A stretch of DNA of 64,000 nt. Origin: Acidobacteriota bacterium (GTDB lineage Bacteria > Acidobacteriota > Terriglobia > Terriglobales > Acidobacteriaceae). Both the position numbers and the translations under genes were made by a program. Numbering within the stretch: position 1 is the stretch's first letter; every line of letters starts with the position of its first letter. The stretch is taken from contig JAJZAL010000002.1 of the NCBI GenBank assembly GCA_021799405.1, positions 36,872 through 100,871 of the forward strand. The letters run 5' to 3'. Positions 26,267-34,483 of the stretch are shown here, one piece after another. The notes beneath the pieces were generated by a model that worked only from the letters and a program-made list of their open reading frames with translations, made no database searches and had not been told where the DNA came from.

Positions 26267-29200
26267 TCAAAAGATGATCCGCCCCTCAAATTGCACCGTT
26301 CGAGGAAGGTTCGTCTGGTGCCCCACCTGGCCAAAACCGGGCGAAGACAGGTTCGCGTTCGGCAGTGCAAACTGAGGGTGGTTAAAGATGTCAAAGAACT
26401 CTGTACCAAACTTGAATCGCACGCCATGTGTCAGGTCAAAGTACTTGTTGAATGACATGTCCCAGTTCGCGAGGTTGTCGCTTCGCATGGTGGAATCCAC
26501 CCGCGACTCGTCTCCAAATGAGTATGGCCCCGGCTGCGTAAAGCAGGCCGTATTGAACCACTCGTTCGCGCGCGCCGCGCTGTGAGCCGAACCACTCACG
26601 CCCTTGTTGCATCCCGTCGCATAATTCGGGCGAATCGCGCCGGCGCCAAAAATGCTCAGGTTGTTGCCTGCCGCCTGCAGCGCAATCGGCAGGCCGCTGC
26701 GAAAGGTCGTGATGCCGTTCACCCGCCACCCACCGATCACCGCATTCAGCGCACGGTCGGCATTGCCAAAGTATTGCTGCCCGCGCCCAAATGGCAGGTC
26801 AATGCCATAGTTGATCACCAGGTTCTGCGGCACATCCTGCATGCTCAGCGACTTTTCAGCCTTCAGATTCGTGTAGTCCTGCACCACGCCGAGTCCGCCC
26901 TGTCCGTCCTGGAACGAACTGGTGTTGTCCGTGTTGCTGATCAGTTTGCTGAAGGTATAAGCCACCTGCACAATGCCGTCGTGCTTGAAGTGCTCGATAT
27001 ACGCCAGTTGCAGCGCGTTATAGGTCGAATCGCCATACCGTGGCACCGTCTGCAGCACGCCCTGGTACTGCGGGTGCGGCGTCAGCAAGTAGCCTTCCTC
27101 AATCGTCCGGGCGCCAAAGGTCGTCCCCGCCGGCAATATACCGTAGAAGGGATTCTGTACTGGCTTCAGCAGTTGGGAGCCCAGCGCGTCGTACTTGTCA
27201 GGCAATTGGTTCAGGTTGTAGCCCGACCCCGTAAAGCCGTTGCCAATCACCAGGTGTGTGCCTTTTGACCCAGCGTACGCAATCGTCACCGTGGCCCGAT
27301 TTCCAAGCGCGCGCTGGATCGCCAGGTTCCACTGTTGCGAATAACCATACGCCTGATGCGGAAAACGTCCCGCTATGTTCAGTCCCAGCGCCGCATTCAG
27401 TCCTGCCTGCGTACGCCCGCTCGGCGGGTTCACCCCGTTTGGCAACGGATTATCGATCGTCGCAATCAAAGGCTGGCCCACTGTATTCGTCACGCTCGTG
27501 TTGGCAGAATTGATCACGCTGCTGCCGGGCCCGTCCTGCGTAATCTCCGCCGGCAGGTAGGAAATGCCGTAGCCGGCGCGCACCACCGTCTGCGGCATCA
27601 CTTCGTACGCAATACCCAACCGCGGAGCGAACAGATTCCAATGCAGTGCCTCTTCGTGCCGGTTCGGGTATTGCGGGCTGGCCACAAACGCCAGACGCCC
27701 TGTCAGCGGAACCGACGTACCCGTCACCGGATTCGTAATCGACTGCAAGCCGCCAATGCTCACCCCTGCATTCGGTTGCAGCACCGTATCGAGGTTGTTT
27801 TCTTCCTCGAATGCGCCCGGCTGGCTCCAGCGCAGGCCCGCATTCACTGTCAACTTCTTACTCGCCTGCCAGGTGTCCGTCACGTAGAACGCATACGAGT
27901 GCAGGAACGCGTGCCACGTCCCCACCGACGCAATGCTTGTGCTTGACGGAATCCCCAGCAGAAACGACGCCAGCGCGTTCCCGTCCACTGCGTCACTTGC
28001 GTTCTTCGCCGTATAGAAGGGCGTCGCATTCAGGTTCAGGCCCTGGCTGTTGCCGTAGTTTTCCCACAGGATCTGGCGCCACTCTACACCGGCCTTGATC
28101 GTGTTCCGGTTCAGAATCTTCGTCAGGCTCGCGTTCGCACCCCAGATGTTGTTGTTCCAGTACAGTTGCGAAAGCTCCGCGCCAATCCCGTATCCCTGGA
28201 TCCCTAGACCCGGCAGCAGGCCTTCCTTCTTCGCGCTTTCCTGTTGAATCGTGCCGTAAGTCGGGCTGATCGATGACATGTCGAACCCGTCGCTCAGCGG
28301 GTATTGAAAGTTGTAGTTCTCCAGGTACGAAAGGTGAACATCCGCAATCGTGTTCGCATTGAAGACGTGATTTTCTCCAATCTCCGCCTCCTGCGTGTAG
28401 TTTCCCGTCGGCCCGGCGCCAGTCTTGGTTCCGAAGGGATCGCTGATCCCATTGTGCGGATTCCAGAACGTATAACGGACGAACAATGAGTCGTTCGGGT
28501 CGGGCGCAATGTCCACTCGTGCGTTGTACTGGTCCTGGTAGCCCTCAATCGGCGCCGAGGCAAAAAAGTTCGTCGTGAATGGCTTCTGAATCACGCGCGA
28601 CTCGTTCGGCGTCTCCAGTTGCAGAATCTTCAGCGCCGTCGGATCAATCCGGTTCTGCGGGATAATGTTCCTCGGAAACGGCTGGCCTGTCTCCGGATCG
28701 TAAATCGTCTGCGGATCCCCCGAAAAGTTCCCCGCCAACTCTGCCATCGTAGGCACCGTCGCATTGATCGGACTCGCCGAAATCAGCGACTCACGCTCCC
28801 AGGAGAAGAAAAAAAACGCCCTGTTCTTCAAAATCGGCCCACCCAGGTTCGCGCCAAACTGGTTCTGGTGCAGCGGAGCCTTGCCCAGGCCTTCATGGTT
28901 GCTGAACCAGTCATTCGCATCCAGCGCCGTGTTGCGGAAGTACTCATACACGTTGCCGTGGAACTTGTTCGTCCCGCTCTTGGTCACAATCTGAACCACG
29001 CCGCCATTGAATCCGCCAAATTCCGCGCTCACGTCATTGGTGGAAACGCGAAATTCCTGTACCGCATCCTGCGTTGGTACCAGCGGATTCACGTTGTTCT
29101 CGGCGATGTTCTGTTCCATCCCGTCGATGTAGAAAATGCTCTGTCCGCTGAAACCGCCGCCAATCTGATAATTGTTGTATGCAATCGCCTGCGTTTGCCC

Positions 29201-29881
29201 GCCGGCCTGGAAGTTCCCGCTGCCGCCGTTGGCCATCGTGCTGCCCTGCGTCCCGCCGCCCGGCACTACGCCAGGAATAAAATCCAGCAGATTGTTTACG
29301 TTGCGCCCGTTCAGCGGGGCCTGAACCACCTGTCGCCCTTCCACCACGCCTCCGAGCGATGCGCTCTGCGTTTGCAGCGCAGCCCGTGAGGCCGTCACCG
29401 TCACCGTCTGGCTCACATTGCCGACCCGCAGCGTCACGTTCACCCGCGTCGCGCCGCCCACCTGCACGTCGATCCCGCTCTGCATCATCGACTGGAAGCC
29501 TTGCTTCGTCACCGTCAGGTCGTACTTGTCCGGAATCAGGTTCACAAAACTGTAATTGCCCGCCGAACCCGTCATCGCCGTCTGCATTGCATTCGTCGCC
29601 GTGTTCTTCAGCACCACCTTCGCGCCCGGAACAATCGCGCCCGTCGAGTCCGTCACCGTACCCACAACGCTGCCGTAACTCGTCTGCGCCCGCGCAGGCA
29701 CTCCGCCCGTCCATCCAACAACTGCCAGCAGGGCCAGCACAGCAGCCACACCGCTCATGCCCCCGCGCAACCGCCGCTTCGTGCCCATTGTCTCTGTGAA
29801 TGCTGGCGTGCCCGCAGTCCTGATCGCTTTGCGCCGCCGTGCTGTCCTCAGATGGATTAGTCCACTCATTAGCTGATTCAT
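26267..29881 (-). CDS. Oar-like TonB-dependent receptor with N-terminal carboxypeptidase-regulatory domain
   Basis: 1204 residues. After a signal sequence (helix MSGVAAVLALLAVVGW, then ARAQT) comes a CarboxypepD_reg-like domain (GSVVGTVTDSTGAIVPGAKV ... GNYSFVNLIPDKYDLTV). The plug domain (LNGRNVNNLLDFIPGVVPGG, EFRVSTNDVSAEFGGFNGG) and a long C-terminal beta-barrel ending in aromatic residues follow. This architecture is typical of acidobacterial outer-membrane uptake proteins. The neighbours suggest fructan or fructo-oligosaccharide as ligand, which is an inference. The start at 29881 is set by AGGAGG four bases upstream; longer frames lack a ribosome site. Confidence 0.9.
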   Translation of the reverse strand: MNQLMSGLIHLRTARRRKAIRTAGTPAFTETMGTKRRLRGGMSGVAAVLALLAVVGWTGGVPARAQTSYGSVVGTVTDSTGAIVPGAKVVLKNTATNAMQTAMTGSAGNYSFVNLIPDKYDLTVTKQGFQSMMQSGIDVQVGGATRVNVTLRVGNVSQTVTVTASRAALQTQSASLGGVVEGRQVVQAPLNGRNVNNLLDFIPGVVPGGGTQGSTMANGGSGNFQAGGQTQAIAYNNYQIGGGFSGQSIFYIDGMEQNIAENNVNPLVPTQDAVQEFRVSTNDVSAEFGGFNGGVVQIVTKSGTNKFHGNVYEYFRNTALDANDWFSNHEGLGKAPLHQNQFGANLGGPILKNRAFFFFSWERESLISASPINATVPTMAELAGNFSGDPQTIYDPETGQPFPRNIIPQNRIDPTALKILQLETPNESRVIQKPFTTNFFASAPIEGYQDQYNARVDIAPDPNDSLFVRYTFWNPHNGISDPFGTKTGAGPTGNYTQEAEIGENHVFNANTIADVHLSYLENYNFQYPLSDGFDMSSISPTYGTIQQESAKKEGLLPGLGIQGYGIGAELSQLYWNNNIWGANASLTKILNRNTIKAGVEWRQILWENYGNSQGLNLNATPFYTAKNASDAVDGNALASFLLGIPSSTSIASVGTWHAFLHSYAFYVTDTWQASKKLTVNAGLRWSQPGAFEEENNLDTVLQPNAGVSIGGLQSITNPVTGTSVPLTGRLAFVASPQYPNRHEEALHWNLFAPRLGIAYEVMPQTVVRAGYGISYLPAEITQDGPGSSVINSANTSVTNTVGQPLIATIDNPLPNGVNPPSGRTQAGLNAALGLNIAGRFPHQAYGYSQQWNLAIQRALGNRATVTIAYAGSKGTHLVIGNGFTGSGYNLNQLPDKYDALGSQLLKPVQNPFYGILPAGTTFGARTIEEGYLLTPHPQYQGVLQTVPRYGDSTYNALQLAYIEHFKHDGIVQVAYTFSKLISNTDNTSSFQDGQGGLGVVQDYTNLKAEKSLSMQDVPQNLVINYGIDLPFGRGQQYFGNADRALNAVIGGWRVNGITTFRSGLPIALQAAGNNLSIFGAGAIRPNYATGCNKGVSGSAHSAARANEWFNTACFTQPGPYSFGDESRVDSTMRSDNLANWDMSFNKYFDLTHGVRFKFGTEFFDIFNHPQFALPNANLSSPGFGQVGHQTNLPRTVQFEGRIIF

Positions 29882-29942
29882 GCCGCCTCCTGAAATTGGC
29901 ATGCATCGTTTTAATGATAAGGAAATACTATTGTCAATCAAA

Positions 29943-29994
29943 TCAGATTACTAATCTGAACAAAGCTGTATAGTCTTATTAATTAGACCATCAA
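29943..29994 (-). promoter_or_regulatory. TonB-receptor promoter with two palindromic operator candidates
   Basis: On the minus strand TTGATG (29989-29994) and TATACA (29967-29972) form a promoter with a 16-base spacer. That whole spacer is an imperfect palindrome, GTCTTATTAATTAGAC (29973-29988). Directly downstream lies a perfect 8+1+8 palindrome, TCAGATTACTAATCTGA (29943-29959). Both are placed where a repressor would block transcription of the receptor. The GntR-LacI-type protein at 30084-31235 is the natural candidate. A second TTGACA lies closer to the gene (29930-29935) but lacks a good -10. Confidence 0.55.
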
Positions 29995-30083
29995 CGGGCT
30001 GAAAAATAAGGCACTCGTGCGGCCCCGCTCCGAGTGCCTCATCCCTGCAAAAATTCCTGCTTCGCTGCAAAATTACGGCGTCT

Positions 30084-31235
30084 TCACCCCACCTGCGCCG
30101 ACCCGCACGACTGCCGAACCACCAGCCGGCAGCTCAGCAGAATATCCCTGGCAGGAAAATCCGGATTCTCCAGCCGGCTCAGCATGGCTGCCATCGCCAC
30201 TCGTCCAAGCTCCACGCACGGCTGATGCATCGTTGTCAGCGGAATCGACAACAAACTCGCATACTTCACATCATCCACGCCCACGATCCGAATATCTTCC
30301 GGAACCCGCCGTCCCAGCCGCCCCAGACTCTGCATCAGGTTTGCCGCCGTGTGGTCGTTCGCGCACAAAATTGCGTCTGGACGCTTCTCGTCCAGCATTT
30401 TCCTCACCAGCTCCGTGTCTCCCGGATCGCCCCGCATCACCAGATCCTCCTGCCCCAGCATCCCCGACGCAATCAGCGCCTCGCGGTACCCGGCAATCCG
30501 CGCATCCACTGTCGATGCCGAAAATTGCTTTCCCAGAAACCCAATCCGCCGCGCCCCGGCCTTCACCAGGTGCATCGTCGCTGCATATCCCGTCCGCCGG
30601 TTGTCGATACCCACCAGGTCATACTGGCTCCGCCTGGGATACTGCTCCACGCACCGGTCCAGAAGCACCACTGGAATCCCGGCTTTGTCCAGCGCAGATA
30701 CAATCTTCCGGTTCACTTCATCCTTCACGGGAGACAGCTCCAGCGGCGCAAAGAACACCCCCGAAACCTGCTGCGCAATGTACTGCTGACAAAGCTCCTC
30801 GGCCGCCTGTTCCTTCGGATCCCCCTCGCTCACCGCATTTCCCCACAGCAGCGAGTGCCGGTTTACCCCTTGGTAGCTCGCCATCCCCTGGCAAATCGGC
30901 TCAAATATCTCCGTCTGCCCAAGCTCCGGAATCAGCAACCCAAACAACCGGCTCGTCTGGCTTGTCCGCGCCGCCACATAGGTGCCCGAACCCACTCGCC
31001 GCGTCACCAGCCCCATCTGCTGCAGCTCTTTGATCGCCTTCACAATCGTCATGCGTGACACGCCGAACCGTCGCACCAGTTCCGTCTCGCTCGGCAGCCG
31101 GCTACCCGCACGGTACTCCCCTGCCAGCACGCTCTCCCGCAGACTATCGGCAATCATCCGGTACTTCGGTTCGTCCGGGGATCCGGCATCCAGCACCTCT
31201 CTCGTCTTCATCATTCGCTCCAAGGACCGATTCAT
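30084..31235 (-). CDS. GntR-LacI chimeric transcriptional regulator (AraR-like architecture)
   Basis: 383 residues. Residues about 20-95 form a GntR winged helix-turn-helix (YRMIADSLRESVLAG, LPSETELVRRFGVSRMTIVKAIKELQQMGLV, VGSGTYV). The remaining 280 residues are a LacI/periplasmic-binding-protein sensor (GVFFAPLEL, IPVVLLDRC, RIGFLGK, DAILCANDHTAANLMQSL, VGVDDVKYASLLSIPLTTMHQP). The same arrangement is known from AraR. It probably senses a sugar, and the locus points to fructose or a derivative. The start at 31235 has GAGGGGGAT upstream. It is divergent from the kinase gene. Confidence 0.85.
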   Translation of the reverse strand: MNRSLERMMKTREVLDAGSPDEPKYRMIADSLRESVLAGEYRAGSRLPSETELVRRFGVSRMTIVKAIKELQQMGLVTRRVGSGTYVAARTSQTSRLFGLLIPELGQTEIFEPICQGMASYQGVNRHSLLWGNAVSEGDPKEQAAEELCQQYIAQQVSGVFFAPLELSPVKDEVNRKIVSALDKAGIPVVLLDRCVEQYPRRSQYDLVGIDNRRTGYAATMHLVKAGARRIGFLGKQFSASTVDARIAGYREALIASGMLGQEDLVMRGDPGDTELVRKMLDEKRPDAILCANDHTAANLMQSLGRLGRRVPEDIRIVGVDDVKYASLLSIPLTTMHQPCVELGRVAMAAMLSRLENPDFPARDILLSCRLVVRQSCGSAQVG

Positions 31236-31397
31236 CCCATCCCCCTCATCGCCAGCAGCTAAAGCCACCCGAAAGCGATCGCTGCCGTCATCATTGCAAA
31301 TTAGAGGTAGACAGGTAAAGCAGAATTAGTATATCTGTTTAGCAGACAAGTTGATGGCAACTGATCGCCTATCTCCTTGCCGGGAAGGGAATCATCC
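31236..31397. promoter_or_regulatory. Divergent promoter region of regulator and sugar kinase
   Basis: 162 bases separate the two divergent starts. The stretch 31306-31347 is AT-rich and contains CAGA (31321-31324) and TCTG (31334-31337) arms around ATTAGTATA. This recalls the CAGA-TTACTAA-TCTG palindrome at the receptor promoter, with a spacer two bases longer. It is a weaker operator candidate for the same regulator. Confidence 0.35.
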
Positions 31398-32294
31398 GTG
31401 TCGATTCTTAGCGCCGGAGAAGTCCTATGGGACGTCTTCGCCCATCGCGAACTCCTCGGCGGCGCTCCACTCAACTTCTCCGCCATGGCCTCTCGCCTCG
31501 GACACGACGTCACCCTCCTCACCGCCGTCGGCGATGACGATCGCGGCCTCCGCGCCCTGACCGCCATCCGCAACCTCGGCCTCTCCACCGACTGCGTCCA
31601 GACCATTCCCTCCGTGTCCTCCGGCGCCGCCATCGTCACCACAGACAGCGAAGGCAACGCCAGCTACCGAATCGATCGCCCCGCCGCCTTTGACGGTTTC
31701 CAGCTTGACGAGCAAACCCTCGCCCGCCTTCAGGCCCTGCCACCCTCCTGGCTCTACTTTGGAACCCTCGCACAGGCCGCGCCCGGCTCGCCCGCGCTGA
31801 TCGAATCCCTCCGCCGCCGCTTCCCCGGCCTTCCCCGCTTCTACGACATCAACCTCCGCGAAGGCCACTGGAACTTCCCTCTCGTCCAGCGCCTTTCCGC
31901 CTCCGCGCGGGTGCTCAAATTAAATCACTCCGAGGCGGAGCTGCTGCACCGCCACCTCCACCCGCTCTGCACTTTTTCGCTTGAAAGCTTCTGCCGCGAA
32001 TGGGCCGCCGCCCATCGCATTGCCACCATCTGCGTCACTCTCGGTGGCGAAGGATGCGCCATCCTGTCCGAAGGCCGATTCCAGGCCTTTCCCGGCTTCT
32101 CTGTCAAAGTGGCCGATACCGTCGGCGCTGGCGACGCCTTCGCCGCGGCCCTCCTTCACGGCATCATCCGGCGCTGGCCCATCGAGCAAACCGCCCGCTT
32201 CGCCAACGCCGTCGGAGCCACCGTCGCCAGCCAGCCCGGCGCCATTCCCTCCTGGGATCCCGCCCGCGTCGATGAACTTATCGCCAGAAGCTGA
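31398..32294 (+). CDS. PfkB-family sugar kinase, probable fructokinase
   Basis: 298 residues from a GTG start at 31398, which has GGGAAGGGAA 7-16 bases upstream and begins with the usual ILSAGEVLWDVF. The GGAPLNFSAM block binds sugar, and the C-terminal DTVGAGDAFAAALLHG carries the catalytic aspartate and the anion hole. Relatives phosphorylate fructose, ribose or 2-keto-3-deoxygluconate. The GEVLWDVF/GGAPLN signatures and the GH32 context favour fructokinase. It is the only plus-strand gene of the fructan locus and is divergent from the regulator. Confidence 0.88.
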   Translation: MSILSAGEVLWDVFAHRELLGGAPLNFSAMASRLGHDVTLLTAVGDDDRGLRALTAIRNLGLSTDCVQTIPSVSSGAAIVTTDSEGNASYRIDRPAAFDGFQLDEQTLARLQALPPSWLYFGTLAQAAPGSPALIESLRRRFPGLPRFYDINLREGHWNFPLVQRLSASARVLKLNHSEAELLHRHLHPLCTFSLESFCREWAAAHRIATICVTLGGEGCAILSEGRFQAFPGFSVKVADTVGAGDAFAAALLHGIIRRWPIEQTARFANAVGATVASQPGAIPSWDPARVDELIARS

Positions 32295-32355
32295 GCCCAG
32301 GGAATCCGCAGCACGCACAGCACGGCATGCGTCGCGCCTTCGACCGTTGCGGCCT

Positions 32356-32595
32356 TTAGCTCACCATCGCGGCCACCAGGACCATCACCGCCACCACATC
32401 TACAAAACCCCAGATGGCGGCTACAACTTGCATTATTTTCCCACTCACATAGAAGCTTCTGCGCACCGCTTCCCTGTGACCGGCGTACGGTTCCAGTGCC
32501 GACGACCAGTCGCGGCTCTGTCGAACGATGATGCTTCCAAGCTGAAACACCCCGCCTAGCAGGAGGATCGTCAACAAATACATGAGGATTCTCAT
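32356..32595 (-). CDS. Small two-helix membrane protein, paralogue A (sigma-54 controlled)
   Basis: 79 residues. Helix 1 is about residues 4-24 (YLLTILLLGGVFQLGSII), then a 30-residue polar loop with W30, P36, AGH (38-40) and SF-SGKI (47-54), then helix 2 from residue 55 to 77. It aligns without gaps to the protein at 32996-33229: by hand count 34 of the first 71 residues are identical, mostly FxLGSxI, S-xx-WS-A, P-AGH and R-SF-SGKI-Q. The family is not recognised. The ATG at 32595 has AGGAAAGG upstream, and a sigma-54 promoter lies 66 bases before it. It converges on the kinase gene. Confidence 0.75.
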   Translation of the reverse strand: MRILMYLLTILLLGGVFQLGSIIVRQSRDWSSALEPYAGHREAVRRSFYVSGKIMQVVAAIWGFVDVVAVMVLVAAMVS

Positions 32596-32660
32596 CTGGG
32601 GACCTTTCCTGCAGTGCGCTATCGCGCGCTGCCTTGCAGTTGATCTCACCTGTTTACAGC

Positions 32661-32675
32661 GCAATCACCGTGCCA
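32661..32675 (-). promoter_or_regulatory. Sigma-54 (RpoN) promoter of small membrane protein A
   Basis: The minus strand reads TGGCAC-GGTGA-TTGC, an exact match to the -24/-12 consensus TGGCAC-N5-TTGC. The predicted start of transcription is near 32650, giving a leader of about 55 bases. The same element, with one substitution and the same distance to the ATG, precedes the paralogue. Confidence 0.8.
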
Positions 32676-32921
32676 TTCTGCGCGTTCCCGCTCTGTTTTG
32701 GCAACAAAAACTGCCCAACTCAGGACCGGCCCTGCTCCCGTGACAGCTCCCCGAGCACACCGCCCTGCACCCAACACCGGCTCCGGGGCGACCCGCACCG
32801 GCAAAATCACACTTATGGTCGAGCAAGTCACCGGCATTCGGCCGCGAGCGAGATCCTATCGGGCGTTTTATCGCGAACACGTCGCCGCGCAGCCCTGGGG
32901 TTCAGAAAGATGCCGGAAACA

Positions 32922-32949
32922 CAAAATGCACCGGTTACGGTGCATTTTG
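32922..32949 (-). terminator. Terminator of small membrane protein B
   Basis: Perfect 11-bp inverted repeat (CAAAATGCACC / GGTGCATTTTG) with a 6-base loop, 47 bases past the stop of the gene at 32996. On the minus strand the arm ends in TTTTG and continues TGTTTCC, so it can act as an intrinsic terminator. It separates the two paralogous units. I see no gene in 32676-32921. Confidence 0.65.
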
Positions 32950-32995
32950 CGGAATCCACAGCGCGAGGACGCGGACTGTCAGGAAAGACTTTGGC

Positions 32996-33229
32996 CTAAA
33001 TGTGCGGGATGGCATGCATCAGCGCTACAAAATTCATCACGGCCCAGAGCACGGCCGCAGCTTGAATTATTTTCCCGCTCAAGAAGAAACTTTTACGCAA
33101 TGTCTGGTAGTGTCCAGCCTCCGGATCAATGGCTACAGACCATTCATCGCTCCGCTGGGAAATCATGCTGCCCAGCTCAAACACCGCGCAAAGTAACAGG
33201 AAACACAACGCATAGACAGCGATTTGCAT
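32996..33229 (-). CDS. Small two-helix membrane protein, paralogue B (sigma-54 controlled)
   Basis: 77 residues, with helix 1 about residues 3-24 (YALCFLLLCAVFELGSMI), a polar loop (SDEWSVAIDPEAGHYQTLRK) and helix 2 about 55-73. It is co-linear with paralogue A 400 bases away, and the loop is better conserved than the helices, which suggests that the loop is the functional part. The ATG at 33229 has GAGG eight bases upstream; a GTG five codons earlier is less likely. It has its own sigma-54 promoter and its own terminator, so it is a one-gene unit. Function unknown; a stress or envelope role is only a guess from the regulation. Confidence 0.75.
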   Translation of the reverse strand: MQIAVYALCFLLLCAVFELGSMISQRSDEWSVAIDPEAGHYQTLRKSFFLSGKIIQAAAVLWAVMNFVALMHAIPHI

Positions 33230-33295
33230 GGGGGAAGACCTCACTGGCGGCGCCAGGTCGCGCCACCGGATTACGCGACTTCGGCCTCATAACTT

Positions 33296-33310
33296 GCAAT
33301 CACTGTGCCA
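33296..33310 (-). promoter_or_regulatory. Sigma-54 (RpoN) promoter of small membrane protein B
   Basis: The minus strand reads TGGCAC-AGTGA-TTGC followed by A, again a full match to TGGCAC-N5-TTGCW. It lies 67 bases before the ATG. Upstream, AAACTGACCCA (33351-33361) resembles AAACTGCCCA (32708-32717) upstream of the other copy. No certain enhancer site is seen. The remaining 33362-33561 shows no feature. Confidence 0.8.
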
Positions 33311-33561
33311 TTTCGCAGCCCTTTCTCCGGCATTGCCTCACAAACAATGCAAACTGACCCAGACAGCTTGCCGATTACCCGGCTACCAGCCCTCTTGCCT
33401 GGGTCTCGGCCGCCGGCGAGTGGATCTCACCCGGTCTTTGGGAAAATGATTCGACTGGGCGGACAACCCATATCCGGCCCACTTTCCCTGCGGGTTTGCA
33501 CCGCGATTTTCTGTAGTCTGAACCACATCTGTTTTGTGTGCGGTACCGGTAGACTAAGATC

Positions 33562-34479
33562 ATGCTGCCCTCCGTGGAACTAATTGCCATTGATATTGAT
33601 GGAACACTGCTGCCTTCCGTGGGCGGTGAGCTAACGGAGCGTACCCAGCGGGCGCTGGAACTGGCGCGCCGGGCAGGCATTGAGATCGTGATTGCAACCG
33701 GGCGGCGGCACCGCTATGCGACACCGATCCTGGAACGGGCCGCTCAGCCGCCGCATACCGCACTGATTTCCTCCAATGGAAGCGTCACGCGCAGGCTCGA
33801 CGGCGAACCCGTAGACTGCTTTTCCCTGCCGCTGGAAACCTCACGCGGGCTCTGCACCGCCCTGCGTCCATTTGGCGGAACCGTGGTATTCACCTTTGAC
33901 CTTGAAGGCCCGGGCGAGATGGTTCTGGAGTCGTTCGATGCCGTCCATCCGCAGATTCGCATGTGGGTGGAAGCCAACCGTCACGCCCTGCTGGAAGTCA
34001 ATCCTCTCGAGCGCGCCTTTGACAACGGCGCCGAGCCGATCCAGGGAATGATTTGCGGCAGCGTGAAGGCAATGCGCGACGCCGAAGACGGACTTCGCGC
34101 CTGCGGCTACGGGGCAACCGTAGAGATGCAGCGAACCGAATATCCTTCCCGGGATTTGACCATCCTGGACTTACTGCCGCCGGGCTGCTCAAAGGGCCAG
34201 GCGCTGGCACGGCTGGCAGAACAACGCGGCCTGGCCGCCGGGCAGGTCATGGCGATTGGCGATAACTGGAACGATGAGAATATGCTGGCGTGGGCCGGCC
34301 GGCCCGTAGTGATGGGCAATGGCGCACCGGAACTGCTGGAGCACGCGCGCCGGCACGGCTGGCAAATTGCCCCTGCCAACGACGACGATGGCGTAGCGCA
34401 GGTAGTGGAAGCCGTGATTGCCGAGCGCGCCGGGGATGCTGCGCGTCCCATAAACAGAGCGGCTGAAATGGCGCAATGA
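33562..34479 (+). CDS. Cof-type HAD phosphatase
   Basis: 305-residue haloacid-dehalogenase-superfamily hydrolase of the Cof/IIB group. Motif I is IAIDIDGTLLPS (nucleophile and acid aspartates near residues 11 and 13). Motif II is the threonine in IVIATGRR. Motif III is the lysine in CSKGQALARL, and motif IV is VMAIGDNWNDENML. The central cap domain is of the alpha/beta type. Such enzymes dephosphorylate sugar phosphates, nucleotides or cofactors; the substrate cannot be told. It is followed after 4 bases by the transglycosylase gene, so they probably form an operon. Confidence 0.88.
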   Translation: MLPSVELIAIDIDGTLLPSVGGELTERTQRALELARRAGIEIVIATGRRHRYATPILERAAQPPHTALISSNGSVTRRLDGEPVDCFSLPLETSRGLCTALRPFGGTVVFTFDLEGPGEMVLESFDAVHPQIRMWVEANRHALLEVNPLERAFDNGAEPIQGMICGSVKAMRDAEDGLRACGYGATVEMQRTEYPSRDLTILDLLPPGCSKGQALARLAEQRGLAAGQVMAIGDNWNDENMLAWAGRPVVMGNGAPELLEHARRHGWQIAPANDDDGVAQVVEAVIAERAGDAARPINRAAEMAQ

Positions 34480-34483
34480 CGCG

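Noticed and set aside
32698..33357. 219-residue open frame on the plus strand
   Set aside because: It is antisense to small membrane protein B, has no domain features, and is rich in Arg and Pro in the way shadow frames are in this GC-rich DNA.
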